Assembly: GCF_014905175.1 (NCBI RefSeq)
Contig: NC_057791.1
Coordinates: 20,250,537-20,314,536 of the forward strand
Reading direction: 5' to 3'
Origin: Aphidius gifuensis
Taxonomy: Eukaryota; Arthropoda; Insecta; Hymenoptera; Braconidae
DNA length: 64,000 nt
Below, piece after piece: positions 56,201 to 62,687 of this stretch (positions are counted from its first letter, which is position 1; each line of letters opens with the position of its first letter). A program made the position numbers and the translations under genes. The notes beneath the pieces are model-generated. The model saw only the letters and a list, made by a program, of their open reading frames with translations. It had not been told where the DNA came from and did not search any database.

Positions 56201-59200
56201 TATTATGTCTTTTTTATATAGTTAGAAAAATCAATATAAATTTTTAAATAATAATAATACAATTTTTAAATTTAGATAAAGATAAATAATATGATTCACG
56301 TAATATTAAAAATTTCACAATTATTGACAAAATATAAAATGCTTGTTTAGGTTTGTACTTGTGCTGTTAGAAACTGCTTAGAGTGTAAAGAACGTGGCAG
56401 ATCATACAGCATGTTAGGCAGACAAATTGGTACTAGTAATAAATCACAGCACATACAATCCCTTATTCCAGGAGCACAAACACCGCCAAAGGTACGTTAA
56501 TTTTGTTTAGAAAATAAAATACAGATATAAAAATTTAGCTAGTATAAATTATGAATTAAAATTCAACCAAACAAATGAGATGAAATAAAAAGAATTTTAC
56601 TATTTTACATTAATAAATTGAGTGCTTAATTATTGATTATATTTGTAGAATATTATGGATAATTTGACTGATCAATTAAGTCCAGTTAAAAATCCTGATA
56701 AGCTGTTGCAAGACATGGATGTCAATCGATTGCGAGCTGTTATTTACAGAGATGTTGTAAGTTGATTTATTTATTCATTTATTTATACAAATATAATTAT
56801 TTTAATTATTATAAATTAATAAATTGTATTATAAAATTACAGGAAGAAACCAAACAGGCACAGTTTCTGTCTCTGGCTATAGTTTACTTCATCTCTGTAC
56901 TTATGGTATCAAAATATCGTGATATTCTGGAACCACCAGTATCACAACGACCACCAAGTCCAATTCAATCAATTAAAACAAATGGTGCCAATAATCGATC
57001 AGGTAGTCCTCCAGGTAATAACCAAATAATAATATTTTTTAATTTTAAATATCAAAGTATTTTTTTAAATCACCATGAAGATAATTTAAATAGCATCATC
57101 AACACAACATCAATAACAAATGAAAATAATTATGAAAAGTCTTAAAATAATTGTTTTTTTTTTATTTCTCTATCATTTTTCTTTTCTTAATTTTCAGCAT
57201 TTAAATTATATTTTTAAAATAATCATTATTATTTTTTTAAAATTATTTTTAACTCAATTTTTTTCTCGCGAAATTAATTAATAATTATATTTTTTATTTC
57301 ATCAAAACTCTCATGTGTCAGATATGTATTTTTATTTCATTTAGATTTTTTTTTTTTACACTATCATTATTTTTAATGAAAAACCATGTCATCAATGCAT
57401 GACTTGGATAATTATACAGATGCACGATTATGTCAGAATTGTTTCACCATTGCAAGCACTAAAAAAACAAAATTCATCAAAAAATTTTTTTTCTTTATTT
57501 TTTTTTACATGTAAATTATATTTTTTCTAAATGTTTTTTAGGTTTTTAATTTTTAAATCATGCAAATTAGTTTTTATTTATTTAACGATATAATTAGTTT
57601 AAATGTGAATTTAAAATATAAATAGTTGAATTAAATTAAAAATAAATTATTCATCGTTGCATTAGTAGCTGCATAGTTGAAGTTTAACATTGAAATATTA
57701 AGACAATTGAAAGGACATTGTAGAAGAAAAGAAAAAAAAAAAAGGAAGCATTTGTGATTGCATTGGTGTATAATAATTATAAATAATTACAACGTATGTA
57801 TCTGACAGTGAGAGTTTTGATGTTAATTTCGAATGAATGCATAATATTTAATGACTCTAGTGAAATTAATAATTCTAATTTTATAATAGAAAGCTGATTT
57901 GAGTATCACTGCACAGTAAAGCTCATTGTAATTAATTTTATAACAGAAAAAAATACAATAAAAAATCACAATTAATTAGAGCTTTACTTAAAAAATTAAG
58001 AGGATTAAAAAAAAAAAATAGTTAAAATCATTAATACTGACATTATTGATCCTCAATTTATTTTTTTATATGATAATTTGTATCACTGCTAATCATTTCA
58101 TTATAATATTCATAAATCACTTTGTAAATAAATTATGTTGGGTTAAAATGAGAAAAAGAGAAGAAAAAAAAAAAAAAAAAACTGTGTGATTCCTCAGGAG
58201 ATGGGAATGGTGGTGGAGGAGGTCGTCCACTGTTTCCACAGTGGTCACACCACGTCTATCCTCAGTTCCTTCCGGGTTCACACCCCAACGCCAATGTCAA
58301 TGCCAACAATCACATGAGCCAGCACCACCACCAGCACCCGCAACAACCAGCAGTCAGACACACAAATCGCCAGACCCAATCCAGCTATTATCTCCCAAAT
58401 CATCACAGTAATAATCATTACAATCATCACCCAAATAATTACAACTATCATCGTCACCATCATTATCATCATCACAATAACAACAATCACCATCACGCGC
58501 TTCAAAAACATAATGATCAACCCCGAAATATTTATCATAGAAACTCCGGTGTTGGTATGCAAGGTAATTTTTTTTTTTCATTTAACAAAATGAAAAAAAA
58601 ATATTGTTCAAAACAAAATAACGTACAAAAAACGTTTGTCAATCACGGAATGAATTTTATGTTGCATATTCCTGTTAGCACCATACACCTTGTCTCTTGT
58701 AATCTTTTTTTATTTTATTTTATTTGAAAGAAAAATAATTAAAAAAACTTTAAAGTGAAAAATGAATTATAATTTTTTATAAAAATTTATGAATGATTTA
58801 TTTATTCAATTATTTTCACTTTAGGGTTTCTTTTTTTGAAATGCTTTTGATGGATGATTTGCTTACTCGATCAAATCAAATTTTGTATATTTAATTTTTA
58901 TTATTTTTCATTATGTTTTTTGTATTATTATTTAATAATTTCGTTTTACGTTGTTTTTCTTTTTCTTTTCAGCAAACATCAAGTTATTGATTTATTTATT
59001 ATAATTTAAATAATATTATTTTTATTTGCAGCATGAAAATACAGTGCTGATTGCAGATATATTTGTTATTTTTTTTTTCATCAATATTATCATGCATGTA
59101 TTAGATTAACCAGCTTTTGAATGACACACGAAATTCATTATAATTTGTTTAAAAAATATATTGACTTTTATTATTGTGGTTTTTATATTTTTATTGTGAT

Positions 59201-62200
59201 GTATTTTTCAGAAACTGGAGGAATGATCAGTCAATCTGGATCACAAGATGATGGAGAATATGAAGTTATAATTGTTGATGAAAATAATTCATCAATTCTT
59301 GCTGATAATGACATAACTTCTTCAGGGCCACCATCAACCAAGGTAATGAAAAAAGCAATTAAATTCAAACATGAGATTAATATAAAATCTCGATATAAAA
59401 AAAATACTAATTAAATTTTTTTTAACATTTAACTATTGTCATATTTGAAAAAAAAATTTGATACAAAAATTATTAAAATTAAAATTAAAAAAAAAGTAAA
59501 AAAAAACTGAATAAAATCAGGTAGATTGGCACTAATTGGCATGTTAATTGCACGAATATCGAAGCACAATTATAATCGTAAATAATAAATTAAATAAATT
59601 GTTAAAATTCTAATATTTTTTTATTCTAAATTATAGTAATGAGTCGTGACTAATGACTTTTGCAATTTGCATGTATATTTGCTTATCAATAATGATAATC
59701 AATGTATTGCATTCTTAAAAAAAAAAAAAATTATCAAACACTATTAGTAACTATTTTCTAATCTCTAGAAATATTGTATTTTAAAATTTAGAAAAAAAAC
59801 AACGGCCTTACTAAAAATATCACTCAAATATTATTTAAATTTTCTATAAAGAATAATTAAACCATATTTGATTCTACAATTTAAAATCGCTAAATTAAAT
59901 TGATTAAAAAAAACAATCATACAATTTTTAATATCTATAAAAAAGCATGTATTTATATTTTTCGGTACTTTCAACGTTAACCCCTTTCTCTCTGCTTGCA
60001 ATGCTATGCGTACTAACTACTGGTTCTGAAGGGAGGTCACAGTGGTGTACCTCAAACGCGGACAATCCTCGAGGATTACAACTCGTCTGAGCCAAATCTC
60101 GGTACTTCGACGAAGCCTGATCAAGTGCCAAGAAACAATCAGGTAAAAAAAAATAAATGATCAGCAAAAAAAAAAACAAACAAACGGGAAATAAAAATAA
60201 CACAAAAAAAATATAAATAATAATAATAATAAAAAGAAAAAAATCTACTAAACTGTCATCACTTTGATATTGAAATATTTTGATATAAATGTTACTTTTA
60301 ACAATATAATTTAAAAATAATCGTGATTTTTTATGATAAAAAAAATATATTATTCTTGCTGTCACCGCTTTGAAATCACGGAAGGCTTTCGTTTCTAATA
60401 TCTCTTCTTTTTTTATTTTTCTAAACAATACTTATTATTATATTATTGAACTAGAAGATTGCCTATCAGTAGTGTAACTACATTATTTTTATGCATGTCA
60501 AATTTATATCGTTTTGTCGTCGAGTAATATATTCATTATAATTTTTTTTTAGTTAAGTATTTGTTCATTTATATTTTTATTATGTATTTGATATTTAAAA
60601 AAAATATTAGTCAGTTTAGAATAAATATATAAAAAAATAAAAATAAATATTTTAATTAGAAATTTCAATTAATAATAGGTGTAGCTTTAATTAAAATTTA
60701 ATTGTCTTTCAAAATCACCAATTGATAAGTGAGTTTATAATTAATATAATTATTGATTATTAAATTTTTATTTTCTCAGAGTAATGATTCTAGTGAAGAG
60801 GCAATGCATCGTAGTAATATAACAACTGATAATGAAAATAAACACAATTCATCAGAAGAAGCATGGACAGATGTTAATTTAAATGAAGATGGTGATATTT
60901 CAATGACAAATGATACACGTAATATGCGTAATAAAGCACATACACGTGATGCTGATATTGAAGGAAATGTTAATGATCATTCAGAACGTGGTGAAAAACC
61001 ATCTGGTGAAATATCTGTTGTTCGTGTACCTGATGGTATTGTTGTTAATAATTCAGCATCACCAAGACCAGATGATTTACCAATAAAAGGTCTTGTTGAA
61101 CATTTACCAACACCAACACCATCAAGAGAAGCATCATTAACACAAAAACTAGAAACAGCACTTGGTTCTGTTTGTCCATTATTACGTGAAATAATGGTTG
61201 ATTTTGCACCATTTTTATCAAAAACACTTGTTGGATCACATGGTCAAGAACTTCTCATGGAAGGAAAAGGTTTGTTTTATGAATTTTTTCAATTTTTTTA
61301 AACTTATTTAAAATTATTCCATGTATATATATGTAAAAAAGATGTATATTTTTATATTCTGTACTTGTCATGTCGTTATCAATCGATCTTCGTAAATCTA
61401 TCAATAAACTTTTTGTTAAAAAAAATATAAAAACATAGAAAATAAGATTTAAAAGAAAAAAAAAAAATGAATAATGTTTTTTTATATTTTTTTTTCATCA
61501 GGATTAACGACTTTTAAAAATAGCAACTCAGTTGTTGAGCTTGTGATGCTTTTATGCTCACAAGAGTGGCAGAATTCATTACAAAAACACGCAGGACTTG
61601 CATTTATAGAACTTATCAACGAAGGAAGGTAAGAATATTAATTTTTTTTTTTTTTTTTTTCTTATCAAAATGATAATATCTATAGAATTATTATTTATAA
61701 AATAAACGGAAATTAATGTTATTTTATTTTTAGATTATTGTCTCACGCTATGAAAGATCATATTGTTAGAGTTGCAAATGAAGCTGAATTTATTCTTAAT
61801 CGTATGCGAGCTGATGATGTTCTTAAACACGCTGATTTTGAGGTAATATTAATTTATTTAAATTATACAACTTCAGCTTGAAGAAGATAAATTAATATTA
61901 ATAAAAATTATAATTTGTTATAGTCACAATGTGCACAGACATTGTTGGATCGTCGAGAAGAGGAGAGAATGTGTGATCATTTGATAACAGCAGCAAGAAG
62001 ACGTGACACTGTAATTGCAAGTAGATTAATGGAAAAAATTCGTAATATATTATCAAACAAACATGGTGCTTGGGGATATATGGATCCAATGGCTGCCAAG
62101 TGAGTTTAAAAATGATTAAATAATCAAATTTCTTACATGTTAAAACTTTTTTTAAAAAAAAGGATTTTTAAATAATAGCATTGATGAACTTGACAGGTTA

Positions 62201-62687
62201 ACTGAATTTTGGAAATTGGATGCATGGGAGGATGATGCAAGACGACGTAAACGTTTTGTACATAATCCGATGGGAACAAGTCATCCTGAAGCAACGCTAA
62301 AAGCTGCACTTGAACATGGAGCACCTGAAGATGCAATATTACAAGCACGTGAAGAATTTCATGCACATTTAGCTGCATCAAGATCACATCAACAACAAAT
62401 ACAATCGACTGATCTTATGGATGACAGTGAATTACTCTCTGATGATCGTGATCTTGACAATGACTTGACAGGTAAATAATTATTTTAAGCAACATTTTAT
62501 TTCATTTTCTTTTTTATATTTATCATTATTTTTTATTTTTTTTTATTAAGGACCAGTTAACATCAGTACTCGTGGTAAATTAATTGCCCCAGGTGTTGTG
62601 GCAAATGGAATTATTTCAATAACATCAACAGAATTATATTTTGAAGTTGATGAGGATGATCCAGAATTCAAGAAAATCGACAGTGAG
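5084..62687 (+). CDS. rg: Neurobeachin / rugose (5' two-thirds, 30 coding exons, continues past window)
   Basis: Large BEACH-family scaffold. Known family role: neurobeachin (fly rugose/DAKAP550) is a cytosolic, membrane-associated protein kinase A anchoring protein. It acts in membrane trafficking at the trans-Golgi and synapse, and affects fly eye development and learning. Seen here: 30 exons joined by GT-AG introns with fully consistent phases give 2670 codons without a stop. They contain the ConA-like lectin block, the DUF4704 armadillo block, DUF1088 and the first part of PH-BEACH, in the family order. Vertebrate and fly proteins run to about 2900-3600 residues, so the missing part is the rest of PH-BEACH, BEACH and WD40. 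I did not locate the PKA-RII binding helix with confidence. Unusual points are a divergent N-terminus, a roughly 700-residue acidic linker and a His/Asn-rich cassette. Identity is certain at family level; exon 1 is the least sure exon. Confidence 0.96.
14975..14998. other. Perfect 10-bp stem, 4-nt loop hairpin
   Basis: TATATGCAAG and its exact reverse complement flank the loop TAGG within intron 1. The stem is too short for a microRNA precursor and no downstream T-run tied to it suggests a terminator. It may be a chance palindrome or a binding site. Confidence 0.5.
24357..24388. repeat. (TTTA)n microsatellite
   Basis: About eight TTTA units in a row, inside intron 1. Simple tetranucleotide repeat. 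Confidence 0.9.
25251..25432 (+). pseudogene. Decayed exon-like segment in intron 1
   Basis: One frame reads protein-like on both sides of two nearby stops (TGA at 25338 and 25344). Upstream it includes [19 protein letters not shown] and downstream [18 protein letters not shown]. An AG acceptor-like site precedes it (ATCAG at 25262-25266) and a consensus donor GTAAGG follows at 25429. Composition is less AT-rich than surrounding intron. The spacing of Gly/Pro/Val faintly recalls a filamin-type Ig repeat junction, but I cannot name a family with confidence. It could be a pseudogene fragment or a chance open stretch. Confidence 0.25.
27508..27605 (+). repeat. Diverged tandem duplication, copy 1
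   Basis: About 98 bases sharing the core AGTCTGACTAAACGT, then TTTACCACTGAAA, then CTTGGTT and CATGAC in the same order as copy 2, which lies 268 bases downstream. The copies differ by scattered substitutions and small indels, so the duplication is not recent. Confidence 0.75.
27776..27873 (+). repeat. Diverged tandem duplication, copy 2
   Basis: Second copy of the element at 27508, with the same ordered blocks (AAGTCTGACTAAACGT, TTTACCACTGAAAA, CTTGGTT, CATGAC). No terminal inverted repeats or target-site duplications are evident, so a local duplication is more likely than a mobile element. Confidence 0.75.
28410..28432. repeat. (TGTC)n microsatellite
   Basis: Four TGTC units flanked by TGTG, inside intron 1. 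Confidence 0.9.
29633..29737 (+). CDS. rg: Neurobeachin exon 2 (residues 69-103)
   Basis: GTTACAG acceptor and CAG|GTAATA donor, phase 0 to 0. Encodes the highly conserved [16 protein letters not shown] motif and [14 protein letters not shown], which open the N-terminal armadillo-like region in all neurobeachins. This small exon is isolated between two giant introns. Confidence 0.97.
31736..31903 (+). CDS. Short protein-like ORF, 55 aa, uncertain
   Basis: Unrecognised. Within an open stretch of about 84 codons beginning near 31649, the first ATG is at 31736 and the frame ends at TGA 31901-31903. The peptide has balanced composition ([16 protein letters not shown] at the start, several NxT sites such as NETNT, then [10 protein letters not shown]). 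The DNA is richer in G/C than flanking intron 2. It might be a nested small gene, an orphan exon or a gene relic. No splice sites or family resemblance settle it. Confidence 0.2.
   Translation: MSLKEFQTLFSVFKRNTGLMYTALNVHVTNETNTNNYPQNLMNLTCSIEVYLKKK
32453..32483. repeat. (ATT)n/(AAT)n self-complementary microsatellite
   Basis: A short ATT run switches to an AAT run, so the tract can fold on itself. Simple repeat in intron 2. Confidence 0.85.
35216..35352 (+). repeat. Diverged tandem duplication, copy 1 (142-bp period)
   Basis: Starts AATAACAATGAG and carries CACAATAATTAGTCTCAAA, TGTTTCTAT, ATCTTAA and ATATCAAT, in the same order as the copy that begins 142 bases later. Confidence 0.8.
35358..35485 (+). 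repeat. Diverged tandem duplication, copy 2 (142-bp period)
   Basis: Second copy with CACAATAATTAGTCTCAAA, TGTTTCTAT, CATCTTAA and ATATCAAT. The 5' 80 bases match best and the 3' end drifts into A/T filler. No mobile-element ends are seen. Confidence 0.8.
39912..39943. repeat. (ATC)n imperfect microsatellite
   Basis: Imperfect ATC/CAT triplet run with two substitutions, in intron 2. Confidence 0.85.
45511..45560 (+). promoter_or_regulatory. GA-rich polypurine tract
   Basis: Fifty bases that are almost entirely purine with many GAGAG units, sitting in otherwise A/T intron 2, 1.6 kb before exon 3. GAGAG is the core bound by insect GAGA factor, so a regulatory role is possible; it may equally be a degenerate simple repeat. 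Confidence 0.3.
46589..46756 (+). CDS. Short Cys-containing ORF, 55 aa, uncertain
   Basis: Unrecognised. Tandem ATG codons open a 55-codon frame ending TAA. It contains [15 protein letters not shown], giving a C-x-C-x(8)-C spacing, plus an aromatic stretch (LWFVWSII). The DNA is clearly less AT-rich than the surrounding intron 2. It lies 380 bases before exon 3. It may be an unrecognised alternative exon, a gene relic, a conserved non-coding island that happens to be open, or chance. Confidence 0.2.
   Translation: MMLQHLKFYCQCADTPSQHNCGNTLQHLWFVWSIIKLYCSFTKFPPLIQTIKMAK
47138..47264 (+). CDS. rg: Neurobeachin exon 3 (residues 104-146)
   Basis: TTTCAG acceptor, GCAG|GTAAAT donor, phase 0 in and 1 out. 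Encodes [19 protein letters not shown], part of the N-terminal armadillo-like helices and nearly identical across insect neurobeachins. Confidence 0.97.
47395..47495 (+). CDS. rg: Neurobeachin exon 4 (residues 146-179)
   Basis: CATAG acceptor, TGG|GTAAAT donor, phase 1 in and 0 out. Encodes [20 protein letters not shown], a hallmark of the neurobeachin/LRBA N-terminal region. Confidence 0.97.
47576..47671 (+). CDS. rg: Neurobeachin exon 5 (residues 180-211)
   Basis: TTTTAG acceptor, TCT|GTAAGT donor, phase 0 to 0. Encodes [20 protein letters not shown] and then [10 protein letters not shown], the linker into the lectin-like domain. Confidence 0.97.
47672..48170 (+). other. Intron 5, nothing further seen
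   Basis: About 500 bases of AT-rich intron between GTAAGT and TTTTTTAAG, without open coding-like stretches or repeats. Confidence 0.85.
48171..48292 (+). CDS. rg: Neurobeachin exon 6 (residues 212-252), start of ConA-like domain
   Basis: TTTTTTAAG acceptor, TTG|GTAAGC donor, phase 0 in and 2 out. Encodes [19 protein letters not shown], the first strands of the concanavalin A-like (LamG-type) domain, whose ligand in this family is not well defined. Confidence 0.97.
48478..48604 (+). CDS. rg: Neurobeachin exon 7 (residues 252-294), ConA-like domain
   Basis: TTTAG acceptor, AAG|GTAATA donor, phase 2 in and 0 out. The split Cys codon leads into [20 protein letters not shown] and the [12 protein letters not shown] motif typical of the family. 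Confidence 0.97.
48693..48812 (+). CDS. rg: Neurobeachin exon 8 (residues 295-334), ConA-like domain
   Basis: ATTACAG acceptor, GAC|GTAAGT donor, phase 0 to 0. Encodes [20 protein letters not shown] and then a VNGQL strand, conserved in the domain. Confidence 0.97.
48907..49053 (+). CDS. rg: Neurobeachin exon 9 (residues 335-383), end of ConA-like domain
   Basis: TTTCAG acceptor, AAA|GTAATC donor, phase 0 to 0. Encodes [20 protein letters not shown] and the LFSEAL...MHRLGPGYK strands that close the lectin-like fold. Confidence 0.97.
49135..49242 (+). CDS. rg: Neurobeachin exon 10 (residues 384-402) with optional 17-residue extension
   Basis: TTTTTTCAG acceptor. Two good donors are visible: AGG|GTGAGT at 49192 gives the canonical 57-nt exon ([19 protein letters not shown]), and TCT|GTAAGC at 49243 adds 51 nt ([17 protein letters not shown]). 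Both leave phase 0 and join in frame to exon 11, so alternative splicing is plausible. The residue count of 2670 used in these entries takes the short form. Confidence 0.93.
49243..50036 (+). other. Intron 10, nothing further seen
   Basis: About 0.8 kb of AT-rich intron ending ATTAAG, with no coding-like frames or repeats. Confidence 0.85.
50037..50177 (+). CDS. rg: Neurobeachin exon 11 (residues 403-449)
   Basis: ATTAAG acceptor, CAG|GTAAAA donor, phase 0 to 0. Encodes [20 protein letters not shown] and HTPHALMLQ, strongly conserved in insects and vertebrates. Confidence 0.97.
50301..50446 (+). CDS. rg: Neurobeachin exon 12 (residues 450-498)
   Basis: TTTCAG acceptor, CTG|GTAATA donor, phase 0 in and 2 out. 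Encodes the [20 protein letters not shown] motif, a signature of the region leading to DUF4704, then an insect-type loop ([16 protein letters not shown]). Confidence 0.97.
50531..50744 (+). CDS. rg: Neurobeachin exon 13 (residues 498-569)
   Basis: TTTTACAG acceptor, ACAG|GTAAAG donor, phase 2 in and 0 out. Helical repeats ([20 protein letters not shown]) of the DUF4704 armadillo region. Confidence 0.96.
50745..51654 (+). other. Intron 13, nothing further seen
   Basis: About 0.9 kb AT-rich intron. The open frames at 51122-51316 and 51301-51516 are Phe/Leu/Lys-rich translations of A/T tracts, not recognisable exons. Confidence 0.8.
51655..51877 (+). CDS. rg: Neurobeachin exon 14 (residues 570-644)
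   Basis: GGCAG acceptor, ATAG|GTCAGT donor, phase 0 in and 1 out. Encodes [20 protein letters not shown] and the family motif HTLKYYYWV...SGITPKG. Confidence 0.97.
51957..55193 (+). CDS. rg: Neurobeachin giant exon 15 (residues 644-1723): DUF4704 plus acidic linker
   Basis: TACAG acceptor and a weak donor TTTG|GTATTT, phase 1 in and 1 out. Residues up to about 980 are the conserved DUF4704 armadillo block, with [26 protein letters not shown]-type and [10 protein letters not shown] motifs. From about residue 985 (near 52975) to the end the sequence is disordered and dominated by Glu, Asn, Asp, Lys, Ile and Thr. It includes a 12-unit heptad repeat and ends with a Ser-rich stretch ([19 protein letters not shown]). 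Vertebrate neurobeachin has a shorter linker here. The long antisense open frames over this exon are compositional shadows. Confidence 0.97.
53507..53758 (+). repeat. In-frame 21-nt (7-residue) tandem repeat, about 12 units
   Basis: Residues 1161-1244 break into twelve consecutive heptads without gaps. Typical units are [42 protein letters not shown] and KILDENE, followed by a partial KIL. The DNA period is 21 bases. The hydrophobic pair sits at adjacent positions 2 and 3 of each unit rather than at classical a/d spacing, so a long charged helix is more likely than an ordinary coiled coil. Confidence 0.92.
55270..55435 (+). CDS. rg: Neurobeachin exon 16 (residues 1723-1778)
   Basis: TTTTAG acceptor, GAAG|GTAATT donor, phase 1 in and 2 out. 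Basic start (SKRAKQG), then the hallmark [18 protein letters not shown] and a helical block. This is where conservation resumes after the linker. Confidence 0.97.
55500..55653 (+). CDS. rg: Neurobeachin exon 17 (residues 1778-1829)
   Basis: TTTTCAG acceptor, AAT|GTATGA donor, phase 2 in and 0 out. Encodes [20 protein letters not shown] and [18 protein letters not shown], conserved family motifs. Confidence 0.97.
55805..55984 (+). CDS. rg: Neurobeachin exon 18 (residues 1830-1889)
   Basis: TTATAG acceptor, CTG|GTTTGT donor (weak), phase 0 to 0. Encodes [20 protein letters not shown] and [17 protein letters not shown]. Confidence 0.96.
55985..56350 (+). other. Intron 18, nothing further seen
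   Basis: AT-rich intron of 366 bases, ending CTTGTTTAG. No other feature. Confidence 0.85.
56351..56491 (+). CDS. rg: Neurobeachin exon 19 (residues 1890-1936)
   Basis: TGTTTAG acceptor, AAAG|GTACGT donor, phase 0 to 0. Begins [17 protein letters not shown], as in vertebrate NBEA, then a more variable Ser/Gln loop. Confidence 0.96.
56649..56756 (+). CDS. rg: Neurobeachin exon 20 (residues 1937-1972)
   Basis: TTGTAG acceptor, GTT|GTAAGT donor, phase 0 to 0. Encodes [20 protein letters not shown] and AVIYRDV, closely matching NBEA. Confidence 0.97.
56843..57014 (+). CDS. rg: Neurobeachin exon 21 (residues 1973-2030)
   Basis: TTACAG acceptor, phase 0 in. Encodes [20 protein letters not shown] and YRDILEPP, then a Pro/Ser-rich tail. 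Two phase-1 donors lie 12 nt apart, TCAG|GTAGTC (exon end 57002) and CCAG|GTAATA (exon end 57014). Either keeps the frame, giving an optional four residues. Confidence 0.95.
57015..58197 (+). other. Intron 21, nothing further seen
   Basis: 1.2-kb AT-rich intron. The acceptor is preceded by a poly-A run and only a short pyrimidine stretch (GTGATTCCTCAG). This weak context may make inclusion of exon 22 optional. Confidence 0.8.
58198..58563 (+). CDS. rg: Neurobeachin exon 22 (residues 2030-2152): His/Asn-rich cassette
   Basis: CCTCAG acceptor, CAAG|GTAATT donor, phase 1 in and 1 out, 366 nt, so it can be skipped without a frame shift. It starts with a Gly run ([16 protein letters not shown]), then poly-His/Asn/Gln tracts ([12 protein letters not shown]). 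Codon choice at the 5' end (CTG, CCC, GCC, AAC, GTC) and base composition are much richer in G/C than every neighbouring exon. No such insert is known to me in vertebrate NBEA. Coding status rests on the phase fit on both sides and the open frame. Confidence 0.85.
58564..59211 (+). other. Intron 22, nothing further seen
   Basis: AT-rich, ending GTATTTTTCAG. No other exon-like stretch. Confidence 0.8.
59212..59342 (+). CDS. rg: Neurobeachin exon 23 (residues 2152-2195)
   Basis: TTTTCAG acceptor, CAAG|GTAATG donor, phase 1 in and 0 out. Acidic peptide ([20 protein letters not shown]) that matches the variable insect neurobeachin linker by position. It can join either exon 21 or exon 22 in frame. 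Confidence 0.88.
59343..60031 (+). other. Intron 23 with a perfect branch-point motif
   Basis: AT-rich intron. A perfect TACTAAC branch-point sequence lies at 60011-60017, with AG at 60030-60031. There is little pyrimidine between branch point and acceptor, although a CCCTTTCTCTCTGC tract lies just upstream. Confidence 0.8.
60032..60142 (+). CDS. rg: Neurobeachin exon 24 (residues 2196-2232), too short for standard ORF calls
   Basis: GAAG acceptor after a TACTAAC branch point, CAG|GTAAAA donor, phase 0 to 0, 111 nt. Encodes [20 protein letters not shown] then [17 protein letters not shown]. It is noticeably more G/C-rich than its surroundings. The phase fits exons 23 and 25 on either side, and it can be skipped in frame. 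A long minus-strand open frame over it is a shadow. Confidence 0.88.
60143..60779 (+). other. Intron 24, nothing further seen
   Basis: AT-rich intron ending TTTTCTCAG. No other feature. Confidence 0.8.
60780..61269 (+). CDS. rg: Neurobeachin exon 25 (residues 2233-2396)
   Basis: TTCTCAG acceptor, AAAG|GTTTGT donor (weak), phase 0 in and 1 out. A variable acidic start with repeated SSEEA motifs is followed by [20 protein letters not shown] and [20 protein letters not shown], which are diagnostic of neurobeachin/LRBA and lead into DUF1088. Confidence 0.97.
61502..61628 (+). CDS. rg: Neurobeachin exon 26 (residues 2396-2438), DUF1088
   Basis: CATCAG acceptor, GGAAG|GTAAGA donor, phase 1 in and 2 out. 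Encodes [20 protein letters not shown] and [13 protein letters not shown], near-identical to NBEA. Confidence 0.98.
61734..61842 (+). CDS. rg: Neurobeachin exon 27 (residues 2438-2474), DUF1088
   Basis: TTTTAG acceptor, GAG|GTAATA donor, phase 2 in and 0 out. Encodes [20 protein letters not shown] then [16 protein letters not shown]. Confidence 0.98.
61924..62099 (+). CDS. rg: Neurobeachin exon 28 (residues 2475-2533), DUF1088
   Basis: GTTATAG acceptor, CCAA|GTGAGT donor, phase 0 in and 2 out. Encodes [20 protein letters not shown] and [11 protein letters not shown], matching the family. Confidence 0.97.
62197..62471 (+). CDS. rg: Neurobeachin exon 29 (residues 2533-2625)
   Basis: TGACAG acceptor, ACAG|GTAAAT donor, phase 2 in and 1 out. 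Encodes [20 protein letters not shown], the conserved link to PH-BEACH, then an Asp/Ser-rich loop. Confidence 0.97.
62551..62687 (+). CDS. rg: Neurobeachin exon 30 (residues 2625-2670), start of PH-BEACH
   Basis: ATTAAG acceptor, GAG|GTAAGT donor, phase 1 in and 0 out. Encodes [20 protein letters not shown] and [15 protein letters not shown], the first strands of the PH-like domain that packs on the BEACH domain. The next conserved exon (expected to open with a YTEGLHGKW-like motif) is not in the window. Confidence 0.98.

Noticed and set aside
58278..58581. Minus-strand open frames over the His-rich exon
   Set aside because: Met/Val/Ile- and Asp/Tyr-rich complements of the CAT/CAC/AAT repeats; the plus-strand reading fits neurobeachin phase on both sides.
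59928..60428. 166-codon minus-strand open frame
   Set aside because: Covers exon 24 in antisense and otherwise translates A/T filler; the plus strand gives a phase-consistent exon with a branch point and both splice sites.
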